Assembly (NCBI GenBank): GCA_963664635.1
Contig: OY761542.1
Coordinates: forward strand, 4,650,001-4,714,000
Source of the DNA: VXNE01 sp963664635
GTDB lineage: Bacteria > Pseudomonadota > Gammaproteobacteria > Pseudomonadales > Azotimanducaceae
Length of the DNA stretch: 64,000 nucleotides
Direction: 5' to 3'
The notes below the pieces were generated by a model, which searched no databases, was not told where the DNA came from, and saw only the letters and a list, made by a program, of their open reading frames with translations. Both the position numbers and the translations under genes were made by a program. Shown here in pieces: positions 7,783-16,576 of this stretch. Position 1 is the stretch's first letter, and each line of letters starts with the position of its first letter.

Positions 7783-10154
7783 TGTCCGCCATCCCTTTGC
7801 TGCTCCGGCACCAGCTCCGCTATCTCGCGCGGACGCCCGCCGCCACGATGGCGCAGGTGCTCGGCACGGCGCTCGGCGTCGCCTCCGTCGTCGCGGTGCA
7901 CCTGGTCAGCGAGCGCATCAAGAGCCAGCTCGACGCCAACGCCCCCACCGCGTTCACCCATGTCCTGCGCGGCGAGGCGCTGTCGGAAGACGACTACTTC
8001 GACCTGCGCACCCGATGGCGGAACGGCAGTTTCCCGACTGTCGAGGCCATGGTGCCGGTGATCGAGGGCCATGCCTCGGCCGACGGAGGGCCGCGCCGCC
8101 TGTCCGGCATCGACCTGCTGGCGGACCGGCGTCCCGGTGACGCCGACGCGGGCGGAGCCCCGGGCGCTGCCGCCGACCTGCTCACGCGGGACAGCGTTCT
8201 TGCCGGGGCGGGCCTTGGCCTCGCGGCCGGCGACGTCATCCGCCTCAACGATCTGGATGTCTCGGTCGTCGGCGTGTTCGGCACGACGGCCGACTGGTTT
8301 CTGGCGGACATCGGCACGGCCCGACGGGTTCTCAAGCGGGCCGCACCCACCGCCGTCTGGATCCGCACCCGCGGCGACCACCGGGGCTTCGAGCGATGGC
8401 TGCCCGGCAGCACCGCGGGGTTCGGGCAACCGGCGTCCCTCGATCTCGGCCGCGGTCTGCGGGCATTGCCCCTCGCCGAGGCCGAGCCGACGCGACGCTT
8501 CGCGCTCGCCCTGCTCTTCAACCTCGGGGCGCTCGGGCTGCTCGCACTGTTCGTGGCCGCCTTCCTGGTCTACCAGTCGGCACATGCGAACGTCGCCCGG
8601 CGCCGGGCGAGCGACGCGCAACTGACGGCGCTCGGCGTGGGTCCCGGAACGTTGCGCGTGCTGTTCGTCGGCGAAGGCGCGGTGCTGGGGCTGCTGGGTT
8701 CCGCATTGGGCGTGGGCGCCGGGTGGGCCCTCGCCGCGGTGCTCCTCCCCGTCCCCGCCTCCGACGGCGTCGTTCCTTCCGGCATCGCCCTCTCCGGTGT
8801 CGCGATGGCAAAAGGCGCCATCTGTGGCGTCGGGGTGGCAGCGGCCGGCGCCCTCGCCGCGGCGCGTCGTTCGCGCGCCGGCATCCTGCGACATGCCTGG
8901 ACCATCGGCGCCGTGCTCGTGCTCGTCGTGTCGGCGTGGTCGGCCACGCTGGCCGGCGCCTTCGGCATCGTGCTCGCCCTCTGTCTCCTCCAGGTCGCGG
9001 CCCTCGTGCCCGCGGCCGGCGCGTCCCTCAAGCGGCTCTTCGACTCCCGCCGCCTGCGCCTGCGCATCACGCGGCGCGCCGCGGTGCGCTCGGTGGCGGG
9101 CCAGCTCTCCGAAATTCATATTGCCGTCGGCGCCCTGTCCGTCGCCGTCGCCGCCGCCATCGGCATCGGCATCATGGTCGAGAGCTTCCGGCGGGACTTC
9201 GTCGCCATGCTCGACCAGCGGCTATGGGAAGGAATTCACGTCGAGACGGCGACGCGGAATGCGCCGCCGAACCTCGAATGGCTCCGGACTGCCCCGGGGG
9301 TCACCGATGTGCGCATGTACGCCCGCGCGCCCGTATCCGCGGACGGCGTCTCCGCGCACGTCGTGCTCACGCGGGGGGACCCTCCGGAGGCGCATCGATA
9401 CGGCTACGCAAGCGCATTCCCCCAGGGCGTGCTGCTGAACGAGGGCGGCGCCAGGACACTGGGGGTCGGCGCCGGCGACACCGTCCGGCTTGCCGGCGGC
9501 CGGGGCGCCCGGGCGGTCGAGGTGGCGCACGTGTTCCGTGACTACGGGGCCCCCGGCCCGCGTCTCATTGCCGCCGCCGACGGTCTCGAGCCCATCCTCG
9601 ACGGGGTAGTCCACGACAGCCTCTCGGTCCGCACCGACGGCACGCGAGACGATCTCCTGCAGGCGGCCCTGGAACGGCGCCTCCCGACCGCCGTCGTCCG
9701 CGACCACGGCGAGATCCGGCGCCGCGCCCTCGAGGCATTCGACACGACCTTCGAGGTCGCTTCACACCTCACGATGATCGCGCTCCTGGTGGCGGTAGCG
9801 GGGCTCTACAACGCGCTGTCCGAGCTGCAGGCGAGACGCCGGGCCGAGAACCGGCTGTTGTACACCCTGGGCGTCGGACCGGGACACATTGCGCTGCTGG
9901 CAACGCAACAGAGCGCCCTGATCGGGATCGCTGCAACGCTGCTGGCCGTGCCGCTCGGTCTCGCGATCGCCTGGGTCCTCTGTGCCGAGGTCAATCCGCG
10001 CGCCTTCGGCTGGTCCATTCCGTGGACTCCCACCGCGGCCAGCGTCCTGCCGCCCGTTGGCCTCGGGATTGGCGCGGCGCTCCTGGCCGGGATCGCGCCG
10101 ACGCGGGCGGCCGCGCGGGCGGTGACCGGCGCCGCACGACATGAACTGGGTTGA
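7782..10154 (+). CDS. FtsX-like ABC permease
   Basis: 790-residue inner-membrane protein with the layout of large FtsX permeases: one N-terminal helix (ATMAQVLGTALGVASVVAV), a periplasmic domain of about 200 residues, several helices in the middle, a second periplasmic domain, and three C-terminal helices starting near HLTMIALLVAVAGLYNAL. Such duplicated permeases pair with a single LolD-type ATPase and act on lipoproteins, peptides or envelope substrates. It starts at GTG 7782, overlapping the ATPase stop, and overlaps the next gene by 14 bases, so the three are one operon. Confidence 0.88.
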   Translation: MSAIPLLLRHQLRYLARTPAATMAQVLGTALGVASVVAVHLVSERIKSQLDANAPTAFTHVLRGEALSEDDYFDLRTRWRNGSFPTVEAMVPVIEGHASADGGPRRLSGIDLLADRRPGDADAGGAPGAAADLLTRDSVLAGAGLGLAAGDVIRLNDLDVSVVGVFGTTADWFLADIGTARRVLKRAAPTAVWIRTRGDHRGFERWLPGSTAGFGQPASLDLGRGLRALPLAEAEPTRRFALALLFNLGALGLLALFVAAFLVYQSAHANVARRRASDAQLTALGVGPGTLRVLFVGEGAVLGLLGSALGVGAGWALAAVLLPVPASDGVVPSGIALSGVAMAKGAICGVGVAAAGALAAARRSRAGILRHAWTIGAVLVLVVSAWSATLAGAFGIVLALCLLQVAALVPAAGASLKRLFDSRRLRLRITRRAAVRSVAGQLSEIHIAVGALSVAVAAAIGIGIMVESFRRDFVAMLDQRLWEGIHVETATRNAPPNLEWLRTAPGVTDVRMYARAPVSADGVSAHVVLTRGDPPEAHRYGYASAFPQGVLLNEGGARTLGVGAGDTVRLAGGRGARAVEVAHVFRDYGAPGPRLIAAADGLEPILDGVVHDSLSVRTDGTRDDLLQAALERRLPTAVVRDHGEIRRRALEAFDTTFEVASHLTMIALLVAVAGLYNALSELQARRRAENRLLYTLGVGPGHIALLATQQSALIGIAATLLAVPLGLAIAWVLCAEVNPRAFGWSIPWTPTAASVLPPVGLGIGAALLAGIAPTRAAARAVTGAARHELG

Positions 10155-11262
10155 CGCGACCAGGGCCATCGCCCTCGCCGGCGCGGGCCTGATGCTTTCG
10201 GCCTGTGGCGAGACGCCGTCCGGGCCAACGGCCCCTGGCCTGCGCCTCGCGGACGTGCTCGGCGGTTCCGGCGCCGGAGAGTTCCGGGTCGCGGACCGCG
10301 TCGTGCCGTTCTCGTTCCCGAGGGATCACGGCGCGCACCCGGAGTTCCGTAGCGAGTGGTGGTATCTGACCGTCGCCCTGCGCTCCGCGGCCGGTGAGGA
10401 GTTCGGCGTCCAGTTCACCCTGTTCCGGCAGGCGCTGCGGCCCGGGGTCGGCCAGGGCGCCGCCGATCCGTGGCGGTCCGGCCAGGTCTTCCTGGGGCAT
10501 CTGGCGCTTACCGACGTCACCCGGCAAAGGCACTACGAAGCCGAACGCCTCGCCCGCGGCCATCCCCGGCTCGCCGGCGTACGCGGCGCACCGTTCGCGG
10601 CCTGGATCGAGGGCTGGCGGCTCGAGTCCACCGGACCATCCTTCCTGCCCTTGCGGCTCTCCGCCGACACCGAGGACTTCGCCGTCGACCTCGTGCTCGA
10701 GACCGCACGTCCGCCGGCCCTGCAGGGGGACCGCGGCCTGTCGGCCAAGGGGGCCGAGAACGCTTCGTACTACTATTCGATCCCCCGCATGCACGCGACC
10801 GGCACGCTGCGCAGGGCCACCGGGACCGCCCCTGTCTCGGGCGTCGGCTGGCTCGACCGCGAGTGGAGTACGAGCGTGCTCGCCGACGAATACGCCGGAT
10901 GGGACTGGTTCGCACTGCACCTCGACGACGGCCGCGACCTCATGGTCTTCCAGCTCAGGCGTCGCGACGAACGTCCCGACGACTACGATCAGGGGCTGCT
11001 GATCGATGCGGGCGGACAGCGGCATCTCGACGCCGACGACTTCTCCCTGGCCGTGGAGCGGGAGTGGCGCGACCGGCGCGGCGTGGGCTGGCCCGTCGGC
11101 TGGCGGCTCCGGTTCGATGGCGCTACGCTGGCCGTCGAGGCGGCCGTCGACGATCAGGTGATGGACACCTCGATACGGTACTGGGAGGGTCTGGTGCACG
11201 TGCGTACTCCCGACGGGCGCCGTGTCGGCAGCGGCTACATGGAACTGACGGGGTACCCATGA
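10141..11262 (+). CDS. Secreted lipocalin-like / CrtC-AttH family lipoprotein
   Basis: 373 residues. A lipoprotein signal ends LMLSAC with Cys22. The mature protein carries the family pattern FPRDHGAHPEFRSEWWYLT, later ENASYYYSIPRMHATG and GVGWLDREWSTS, which is diagnostic of the carotenoid 1,2-hydratase (CrtC)/AttH double-lipocalin fold. Members of this periplasmic family are usually encoded with a MacB/FtsX-type ABC transporter, as here, and probably handle a hydrophobic ligand; no carotenoid genes are nearby, so CrtC activity is not claimed. It overlaps the permease by 14 bases and the NUDIX gene by ATGA. Confidence 0.88.
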   Translation: MNWVDATRAIALAGAGLMLSACGETPSGPTAPGLRLADVLGGSGAGEFRVADRVVPFSFPRDHGAHPEFRSEWWYLTVALRSAAGEEFGVQFTLFRQALRPGVGQGAADPWRSGQVFLGHLALTDVTRQRHYEAERLARGHPRLAGVRGAPFAAWIEGWRLESTGPSFLPLRLSADTEDFAVDLVLETARPPALQGDRGLSAKGAENASYYYSIPRMHATGTLRRATGTAPVSGVGWLDREWSTSVLADEYAGWDWFALHLDDGRDLMVFQLRRRDERPDDYDQGLLIDAGGQRHLDADDFSLAVEREWRDRRGVGWPVGWRLRFDGATLAVEAAVDDQVMDTSIRYWEGLVHVRTPDGRRVGSGYMELTGYP

Positions 11263-11888
11263 ACGACGAGCCAGGGAACGATACCGCCGCCGCGCCCGAG
11301 TGCGGACCGCCGCCGGCGGACACGGATCCGCTGGTCTGGGACCGGATGTCCACCGAACGGGGACCCGACCTCGGGCTGCTGCAGGTGCGCTACGACTGGA
11401 TGCGCCACCCGTCGGGAGAGCGCACGCTCAAGCGGCTCGTGCTCGAATCCGTCGACTGGGTGAACTGCGTCGCGCTGACCGCCTCCGGCCTCTCCGTGAT
11501 GGTGGAGCAGTTCCGTTTCGGTCTCGGCGCGTGCACGCTGGAGACGCCGGGCGGCATGGTCGACGCCGGCGAGACGCCCCTCGCCGCGGCGCAGCGGGAA
11601 CTGCTCGAGGAGACCGGCTACGGCGGCGGCACCTGGCGCGACCTCGGTGCGGTCGAGCCCAACCCCGCGATCCATCCCCACCTCTGCCACCATTTTTTCG
11701 CCGAAGGCGTGGAGCGCGTGCGCGCGCCCGCCCCCGGCCTCGGCGAGGCGATTCACGTACATCTCGCGACCCTCGAGGAGATCCGGGCCGCCATGCGCGA
11801 CGGCCGCCTGCGGCACGTCCTCGCCCTCTCCGCGCTCGGCCGCGTCTTCGACCTGTTCGGTACGCAAACTGGAAAAACCCCGCGCTGA
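11259..11888 (+). CDS. NUDIX hydrolase (ADP-ribose pyrophosphatase-like)
   Basis: 209 residues. The NUDIX box GMVDAGE-(x7)-RELLEETGY is intact (GX5EX7REUXEEXG), and an ETPGGMV segment precedes it as in ADP-sugar pyrophosphatases. These enzymes hydrolyse nucleoside diphosphates linked to another group, in the cytoplasm, with Mg2+. The substrate cannot be chosen from sequence alone. ATG 11259 overlaps the upstream stop (ATGA), so it is the fourth gene of the ABC operon. Confidence 0.92.
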   Translation: MNDEPGNDTAAAPECGPPPADTDPLVWDRMSTERGPDLGLLQVRYDWMRHPSGERTLKRLVLESVDWVNCVALTASGLSVMVEQFRFGLGACTLETPGGMVDAGETPLAAAQRELLEETGYGGGTWRDLGAVEPNPAIHPHLCHHFFAEGVERVRAPAPGLGEAIHVHLATLEEIRAAMRDGRLRHVLALSALGRVFDLFGTQTGKTPR

Positions 11889-11925
11889 CAGGTACTTTGC
11901 GGCTGACGCACCGTTTCCGGCAAGC

Positions 11926-13845
11926 ATGGACGACACCTCTCGAGACCGGCTTCCCGCGGATCCTCTCGCTGCCCTGGTGGAACTCCTGCCGGGCATGACC
12001 CCCGCCGACCCGGGCGGGAGCGCCACAGCGGGGTCGGTGCCGCCCCGACGCGGCGAGTTGCACCGGCTGCTGATCGACAACGCTCCGGACCTGATGTGCG
12101 TCCTCGACCGCGGGGGACGGTTCCGCTTCGTGAACGAAGCGGTCGGGCGCCTGCTCGGGCACGATGCCCGCGCACTCATCGGCCGGCCCTACTCGGACCT
12201 CGTCGACGCGGAGGATCTCGAGATCGCCCGCAATCTCTTCGACGCGGACCGCGCGGGCCCCGGCGACCTCCGACGCGCCGAACTGCGCCTGCAGCGCCAC
12301 GCACGGGCCGCGGGTCCACGGCCGCCCCAGTCGACCGCGCTGTGGGCGAACCTCACCGTGACCCGGCTGCGCACCCGCGCGGGCGCCTTCGCCGGCGCTT
12401 TCGTCGTCGCTCGGGACATCTCCGAGGACAGGGAGAGCCGCCAGGCAGCGGACTTCCAGGCCTATCACGACATCGTGACCCATCTCCCGAACCGGGCGTT
12501 GCTCGAGGACCGGCTGGAGGTGGCGCTCGAACAGGCCGGACGCAGACGCGGCCCCACCGTGATCTTCCTCGACCTCGACCGCTTCAAGCTCGTGAACGAC
12601 AAGTTCGGCCACGCGATGGGAGACCGCCTGCTGCAGGCGGTCGCCAAGCGGCTGCAGGAGTGCCTGCAACGTGGCGACACCCTGTCGCGCTTCGGTGGTG
12701 ACGAGTTCGCGGTACTGTTGCCCACCGTTCACACGCGCCGCCACGCGGCCGCCGTGGCGGGCCGCCTGCTCGAAGGGCTGCAAGCCCCGTTCGTCATGGA
12801 CGGCAGCGAACTCGACATCGGCGCGAGCGCCGGTATCGCGCTCTACCCCGAGGCCGGCAACACGGCCCGGGCCATGATCCAGAACGCGGACATGGCCATG
12901 TACCACGCCAAGGGGACGGGCGGAGACGGCTTCGAGTTCTTCGAGGGCGGCATGAACCTCAAGTTCTCCAGCCGGCTGGCGGAAGAGCGCGACCTCCGCG
13001 GCGCCCTGGCGGCCGGCGAGATCGAGGTCTATTACCAGCCGCGGGTCGACCTGAATGCCGGCGCGATCGCCGGCGTGGAAGCGCTTGCACGCTGGCGGCA
13101 TCCCGAGCGAGGCCTCGTCGACGCGAACGAGTTCCTGCCGGTCGCGGAGGAAGCCGGGCTCATCGCCGAGATCGACGAGTGGGTGCAACGGCAGGCATTC
13201 GAACGGATGGCCAACTGGCACGCCAGCGGTCACGTCGACTGCCGCCTGTCCGTCAACGCGTCCATTCAGCAGCTCGACCAGGCCGGCTTCGTGCGCCGCT
13301 TTCGGGAAGCGATGGATGCGGCCGGCCTCCCGTCCGACGCCGTCACCCTCGAGATCACCGAGAACGCCCTCATGCACGACGTGCAGCTCGTGGTGCCGAA
13401 GCTGCGGCAACTGCGCCGCTGGGGCGTGCGGGTGGCGATCGACAGTTTCGGCACCGGGTACTCGTCCCTCGACCACCTGCGCCGGCTGCCCATCGACGCC
13501 CTGAAGATCGATCGCGGGTTCGTCGAGGAGATACGCGGGACGTCCCGCGACACGCGTGCGCTCGACGCGGTCGCGGGCATCGCGCAGGGCCTGGCGCTCG
13601 AACTGCTGGCGGACGGCATCGAGAACACCGATCAGCTCGACTACCTGCGCACCCTCGGCTGCAAGGAAGGCCAGGGTTTCCTTTTCGACGAACCCGCGAC
13701 CGCGGACGCGGTGACGGAACTGCTCGCGACGGACCCCTACCGGTATCGGCAACCGCCGCCAGCCGGGCCGAACCCGCCTCCGGCGAAGCCACTACCTTCG
13801 GACACACGCCTCGCGTATAGTCCCCGGCCCTCCCGCAAAGGGTAG
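11926..13845 (+). CDS. PAS-GGDEF-EAL protein (cyclic-di-GMP turnover)
   Basis: 639 residues, cytoplasmic. A PAS domain (about residues 45-165, LIDNAPDLMCVLDRGGRFRF) is followed by a GGDEF domain with an intact FGGDEF near residue 256, which predicts diguanylate cyclase activity, and an EAL domain (about 345-600) beginning VEALARWRHPE at 384. The phosphodiesterase half departs from consensus: DDFGTG reads DSFGTG (Ser507) and AEGVE reads ADGIE (Asp563), both at metal or catalytic positions. The open frame extends upstream into the NUDIX gene; ATG 11926 is taken because the family similarity begins after it. Confidence 0.9.
   Translation: MDDTSRDRLPADPLAALVELLPGMTPADPGGSATAGSVPPRRGELHRLLIDNAPDLMCVLDRGGRFRFVNEAVGRLLGHDARALIGRPYSDLVDAEDLEIARNLFDADRAGPGDLRRAELRLQRHARAAGPRPPQSTALWANLTVTRLRTRAGAFAGAFVVARDISEDRESRQAADFQAYHDIVTHLPNRALLEDRLEVALEQAGRRRGPTVIFLDLDRFKLVNDKFGHAMGDRLLQAVAKRLQECLQRGDTLSRFGGDEFAVLLPTVHTRRHAAAVAGRLLEGLQAPFVMDGSELDIGASAGIALYPEAGNTARAMIQNADMAMYHAKGTGGDGFEFFEGGMNLKFSSRLAEERDLRGALAAGEIEVYYQPRVDLNAGAIAGVEALARWRHPERGLVDANEFLPVAEEAGLIAEIDEWVQRQAFERMANWHASGHVDCRLSVNASIQQLDQAGFVRRFREAMDAAGLPSDAVTLEITENALMHDVQLVVPKLRQLRRWGVRVAIDSFGTGYSSLDHLRRLPIDALKIDRGFVEEIRGTSRDTRALDAVAGIAQGLALELLADGIENTDQLDYLRTLGCKEGQGFLFDEPATADAVTELLATDPYRYRQPPPAGPNPPPAKPLPSDTRLAYSPRPSRKG
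13816..13821 (+). promoter_or_regulatory. Possible -10 box of the PLP-enzyme gene
   Basis: TATAGT lies 41 bases before the ATG at 13863, within the last codons of the GGDEF-EAL gene. No convincing -35 is seen, so this is tentative. Confidence 0.35.
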
Positions 13846-13862
13846 TTCCCTGGTTTCTCCGG

Positions 13863-15110
13863 ATGCACGAATCCCCCGGATTCACGACGTCCATCGTCCA
13901 CTCGGACCGCCTCGACCCGATAGAGCACGGATCGTTGCACAAGCCGGTGCACGCCACGGTGGCCTACGCGTACGAGGACGCCAGGGACCTGGCGGGCGTG
14001 TTTCAGGGCACGCGGCCGGGCTACTCCTACGGCCGACAGGTCAATCCCACCGTGTTCGCCCTCGAACGCAAGATCGACCGCATGGAGAACGGTATCGCCA
14101 GCGTGTGCTTCGGTACCGGCATGGGGGCGCTCGGCACTCTGCTCTTCGCCCTGCTGCGCCAGGGCGATCACTTCGTCTCCAGTGCCTTCCTGTTCGGCAA
14201 CACCAACAGCCTGTTCCAGAGCTTTGCCGCGCACGGCATCGACGTCAGCTTCGTGGACGCGACACGGGTGCAGGCCGTCGAAGCGGCGCTGCGCCCCGAG
14301 ACCCGGCTGGTGTTCGTCGAAACCGTGGCGAACCCGCGCACGCAGGTGAGCGACCTCGCCCGCATCGGCCAACTCTGCCGGGACAGGGGGCTGGTCTACG
14401 TCGTCGACAACACGATGACCTCCCCGTGGCTGTTCCAGCCGGTCACGGTCCATGCCAGCCTGATCGTCAACAGCCTCACCAAGTACATCGGCGGCCACGG
14501 GAATGCCCTCGGCGGGGCCGTGACCGAGACCGGCCACTTCGACTGGCGCAGCTTCGGGAACATCTACGAGACCTACCGCAAGGGCGATCCGCAGCGCTGG
14601 GGCATCCAGCAGATCCGCAAGAAAGGCCTCAGGGACTTTGGCGCGGCCATGGCCCCGGAAGCCGCACACCACATCGCGATCGGCGCCGAGACGCTCGCCC
14701 TGCGTCTCGAGCGTCAATGCGCCAACGCGCGGGCGCTGACGGAGCGTCTCGTTGCGCACGACCGGGTCGCGAAGGTCTACTACCCGGGTTTGCGGGACCA
14801 CCCCCAGCACGCGCTCGCACGCGAGCTGTTCCGGCACCCGGGAGCGCTCTTCGCCTTCGAGCTGGCCGACGGCGTGGATCTCTTCGCGTTCCTGAACCGG
14901 CTGCAGGTGGTCGTCAAGTCGAGCAACCTCGGAGACAACCGCACACTCGCCATTCCGGTGGCGCATACCATCTACCACGAGATGGGCCCGGAGCGGCGGG
15001 CGAGCATGGGCATCGCGAATTCACTGATCCGGATTTCCGTCGGGATCGAGGACGCCGATGACCTTGTAGAAGATTTCGAGCAGGCGCTCGCGGGGGAGAC
15101 CGCCGGGTAG
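13863..15110 (+). CDS. Cystathionine gamma-synthase family PLP enzyme
   Basis: 415-residue fold-type I enzyme of Cys/Met metabolism. The PLP lysine is in NSLTKYIGGHGNALGG (Lys207); YSYGRQVNPTVFALERKI and the aromatic FGTGMGALGTL segment fit this family. Relatives form or cleave cystathionine or use O-succinyl/O-acetyl-homoserine with sulfide; the exact reaction (gamma-synthase, sulfhydrylase or lyase) cannot be fixed here. A MetR regulator gene lies 6 kb downstream. ATG 13863 is preceded by a possible TATAGT at 13816. Confidence 0.88.
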   Translation: MHESPGFTTSIVHSDRLDPIEHGSLHKPVHATVAYAYEDARDLAGVFQGTRPGYSYGRQVNPTVFALERKIDRMENGIASVCFGTGMGALGTLLFALLRQGDHFVSSAFLFGNTNSLFQSFAAHGIDVSFVDATRVQAVEAALRPETRLVFVETVANPRTQVSDLARIGQLCRDRGLVYVVDNTMTSPWLFQPVTVHASLIVNSLTKYIGGHGNALGGAVTETGHFDWRSFGNIYETYRKGDPQRWGIQQIRKKGLRDFGAAMAPEAAHHIAIGAETLALRLERQCANARALTERLVAHDRVAKVYYPGLRDHPQHALARELFRHPGALFAFELADGVDLFAFLNRLQVVVKSSNLGDNRTLAIPVAHTIYHEMGPERRASMGIANSLIRISVGIEDADDLVEDFEQALAGETAG

Positions 15111-15121
15111 CGATGCACAAG

Positions 15122-15165
15122 CGCGACCTGGCGGTCGCGTTGGGAGTTTCGCGGTGCGAAACTCC
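15122..15165. repeat. REP-like double hairpin
   Basis: Two perfect stem-loops in tandem: CGCGACC-TGGC-GGTCGCG (15122-15139) and GGAGTTTCGC-GGT-GCGAAACTCC (15143-15165). No T-run follows, so it does not look like a simple intrinsic terminator; the arrangement between two same-strand genes and the GTAGGAG-type arm resemble REP/BIME elements. It may also terminate or stabilise the upstream transcript. Confidence 0.6.
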
Positions 15166-15243
15166 TACGTCGCAGGCTCCTAACGCCCGGTCGGCTCGGA
15201 CGGGGCGCCGCCGAACAACTGGACACACGGAGGACAAGACACG

Positions 15244-16176
15244 ATGGAAGCGGTCGTGAGCACAGATCTTGGGTTGCCGAACAAGCGTTCCGGCAAGGTC
15301 CGGGACCTCTACGACGTCACCCTGCCGGGAGGCGACCCAGGCCTGCTGATCGTCGCGACCGACCGCATCAGCGCTTTCGACGTCGTGATGGCCAACGGAC
15401 TGCCCGGCAAGGGTGTTGTACTCACCCAGATCTCGCGCTTCTGGTTCGACCGGGTGCGCGACCGCGTCGATCATCACCTCGTGTCGACCGACGTCGCGGA
15501 CGTTCCGGGCCTGACCGACGCCGAGCGCCATGCGCTGCGGGGCCGCATCATGCTGTGCCGCGTCACCGAGGTGCTCCCCGTCGAGTGCATCGCGCGCGGC
15601 TACATCACCGGCAGCGGCTGGAAGGACTACCAGCGGAGCGGCAAGGTCTGCGGCATCCCGCTGCCCGCGGGGCTGGTCAACTCGGACCGGCTGGAGCGCA
15701 CGTTGTTCACCCCCTCGACGAAGGCCGAGATCGGGCTGCACGACGAGAACATCTCCTTCGAGGAGGGCGCGACCATCGTCGGCGAGGACACGATGCGCTG
15801 GCTGCGGGACACGACCCTCGCGCTCTACGAGGACGCGCGTGCCTACGCCCTCGAGCGGGGCATCATCCTCGCCGACACGAAGTTCGAGTTCGGCCGCGTC
15901 GACGGCGCGGGCACGCCGCTGCTCATCGACGAAATCTTCACGCCCGACAGCTCCCGCTTCTGGCCCGCGGATGTCTGGGAGCCGGGCCGCGAGCAGCCGA
16001 GTTTCGACAAGCAGTACGTGCGCAACTACCTCGAGACGGTCGTCGCCAGCGGTGCCTGGGACAAGACCCCGCCGGGACCGCGCCTGCCCGACGAGGTGCT
16101 CGAGAACACGATGGCACGCTACCTGGAAGCCTACGAACGCCTCACGGGTGCGCCCCTCGATCTCGAAGCGGTCTGA
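15244..16176 (+). CDS. purC: SAICAR synthetase PurC
   Basis: 310 residues. Ligates CAIR with aspartate using ATP in purine synthesis, cytoplasmic. Family blocks present: KRSGKVRDLYD, ATDRISAFDVVM, VECIARGYITGSGWKDY, FTPSTKAEIGLHDENISF and the C-terminal FDKQYVRNYLE. It is the long PurC form (about 300 residues, as in yeast ADE1 and some bacteria) and not the 237-residue E. coli form. ATG 15244 follows the spaced GGAGGACAAGACACG leader, a clear ribosome binding site. Confidence 0.97.
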   Translation: MEAVVSTDLGLPNKRSGKVRDLYDVTLPGGDPGLLIVATDRISAFDVVMANGLPGKGVVLTQISRFWFDRVRDRVDHHLVSTDVADVPGLTDAERHALRGRIMLCRVTEVLPVECIARGYITGSGWKDYQRSGKVCGIPLPAGLVNSDRLERTLFTPSTKAEIGLHDENISFEEGATIVGEDTMRWLRDTTLALYEDARAYALERGIILADTKFEFGRVDGAGTPLLIDEIFTPDSSRFWPADVWEPGREQPSFDKQYVRNYLETVVASGAWDKTPPGPRLPDEVLENTMARYLEAYERLTGAPLDLEAV

Positions 16177-16183
16177 CGGTCCG

Positions 16184-16561
16184 TTGGACTGGGCGACCTA
16201 CAAGGCCCGCTGCGACCACCCGTGCGTGCTGTCGCGCTGGATGCTGACCCGCACGGCGCAATGGGTCGAGCCGCCAGTTGCGGAAGCGTTGCGGGTCGCC
16301 ACGCAGGGCCCGGCGCTGCCGAAGCCGGACGATCACAAGGGCGGCCCGGACACCGACATGTTCGAGGTGGACCTCGATGAGGCACTGGTCGCCGGCATCG
16401 TGTGCAGCGTCGAAAGGGCCGCCGCCGGGTACGTCCCTCCGGACCGGTCCGCTGGCCGTCGGCGCGACCCCGACCCGCCACCGACGGGTAGCCTGAACGC
16501 GTACGTCGCGGCATGGCGGGAGCTCGCCGCGCACCGGAAGTGCCGCGGCGCGGACGACTGA
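16184..16561 (+). CDS. Conserved-looking hypothetical protein after purC
   Basis: About 125 residues, not recognised. The segment WATYKARCDHPCVLSRWML and the acidic FEVDLDEALVAGIVCSVE look protein-like, and the frame is closed by TGA just before the carboxylase gene. The only start close to the N-terminus is TTG 16184, seven bases after the purC stop; a later ATG (inside SRWML) would lose half of the conserved-looking part. No signal peptide, membrane helix or known motif is visible. Confidence 0.55.
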   Translation: MDWATYKARCDHPCVLSRWMLTRTAQWVEPPVAEALRVATQGPALPKPDDHKGGPDTDMFEVDLDEALVAGIVCSVERAAAGYVPPDRSAGRRRDPDPPPTGSLNAYVAAWRELAAHRKCRGADD

Positions 16562-16576
16562 AGGATCGGGCGCCCC

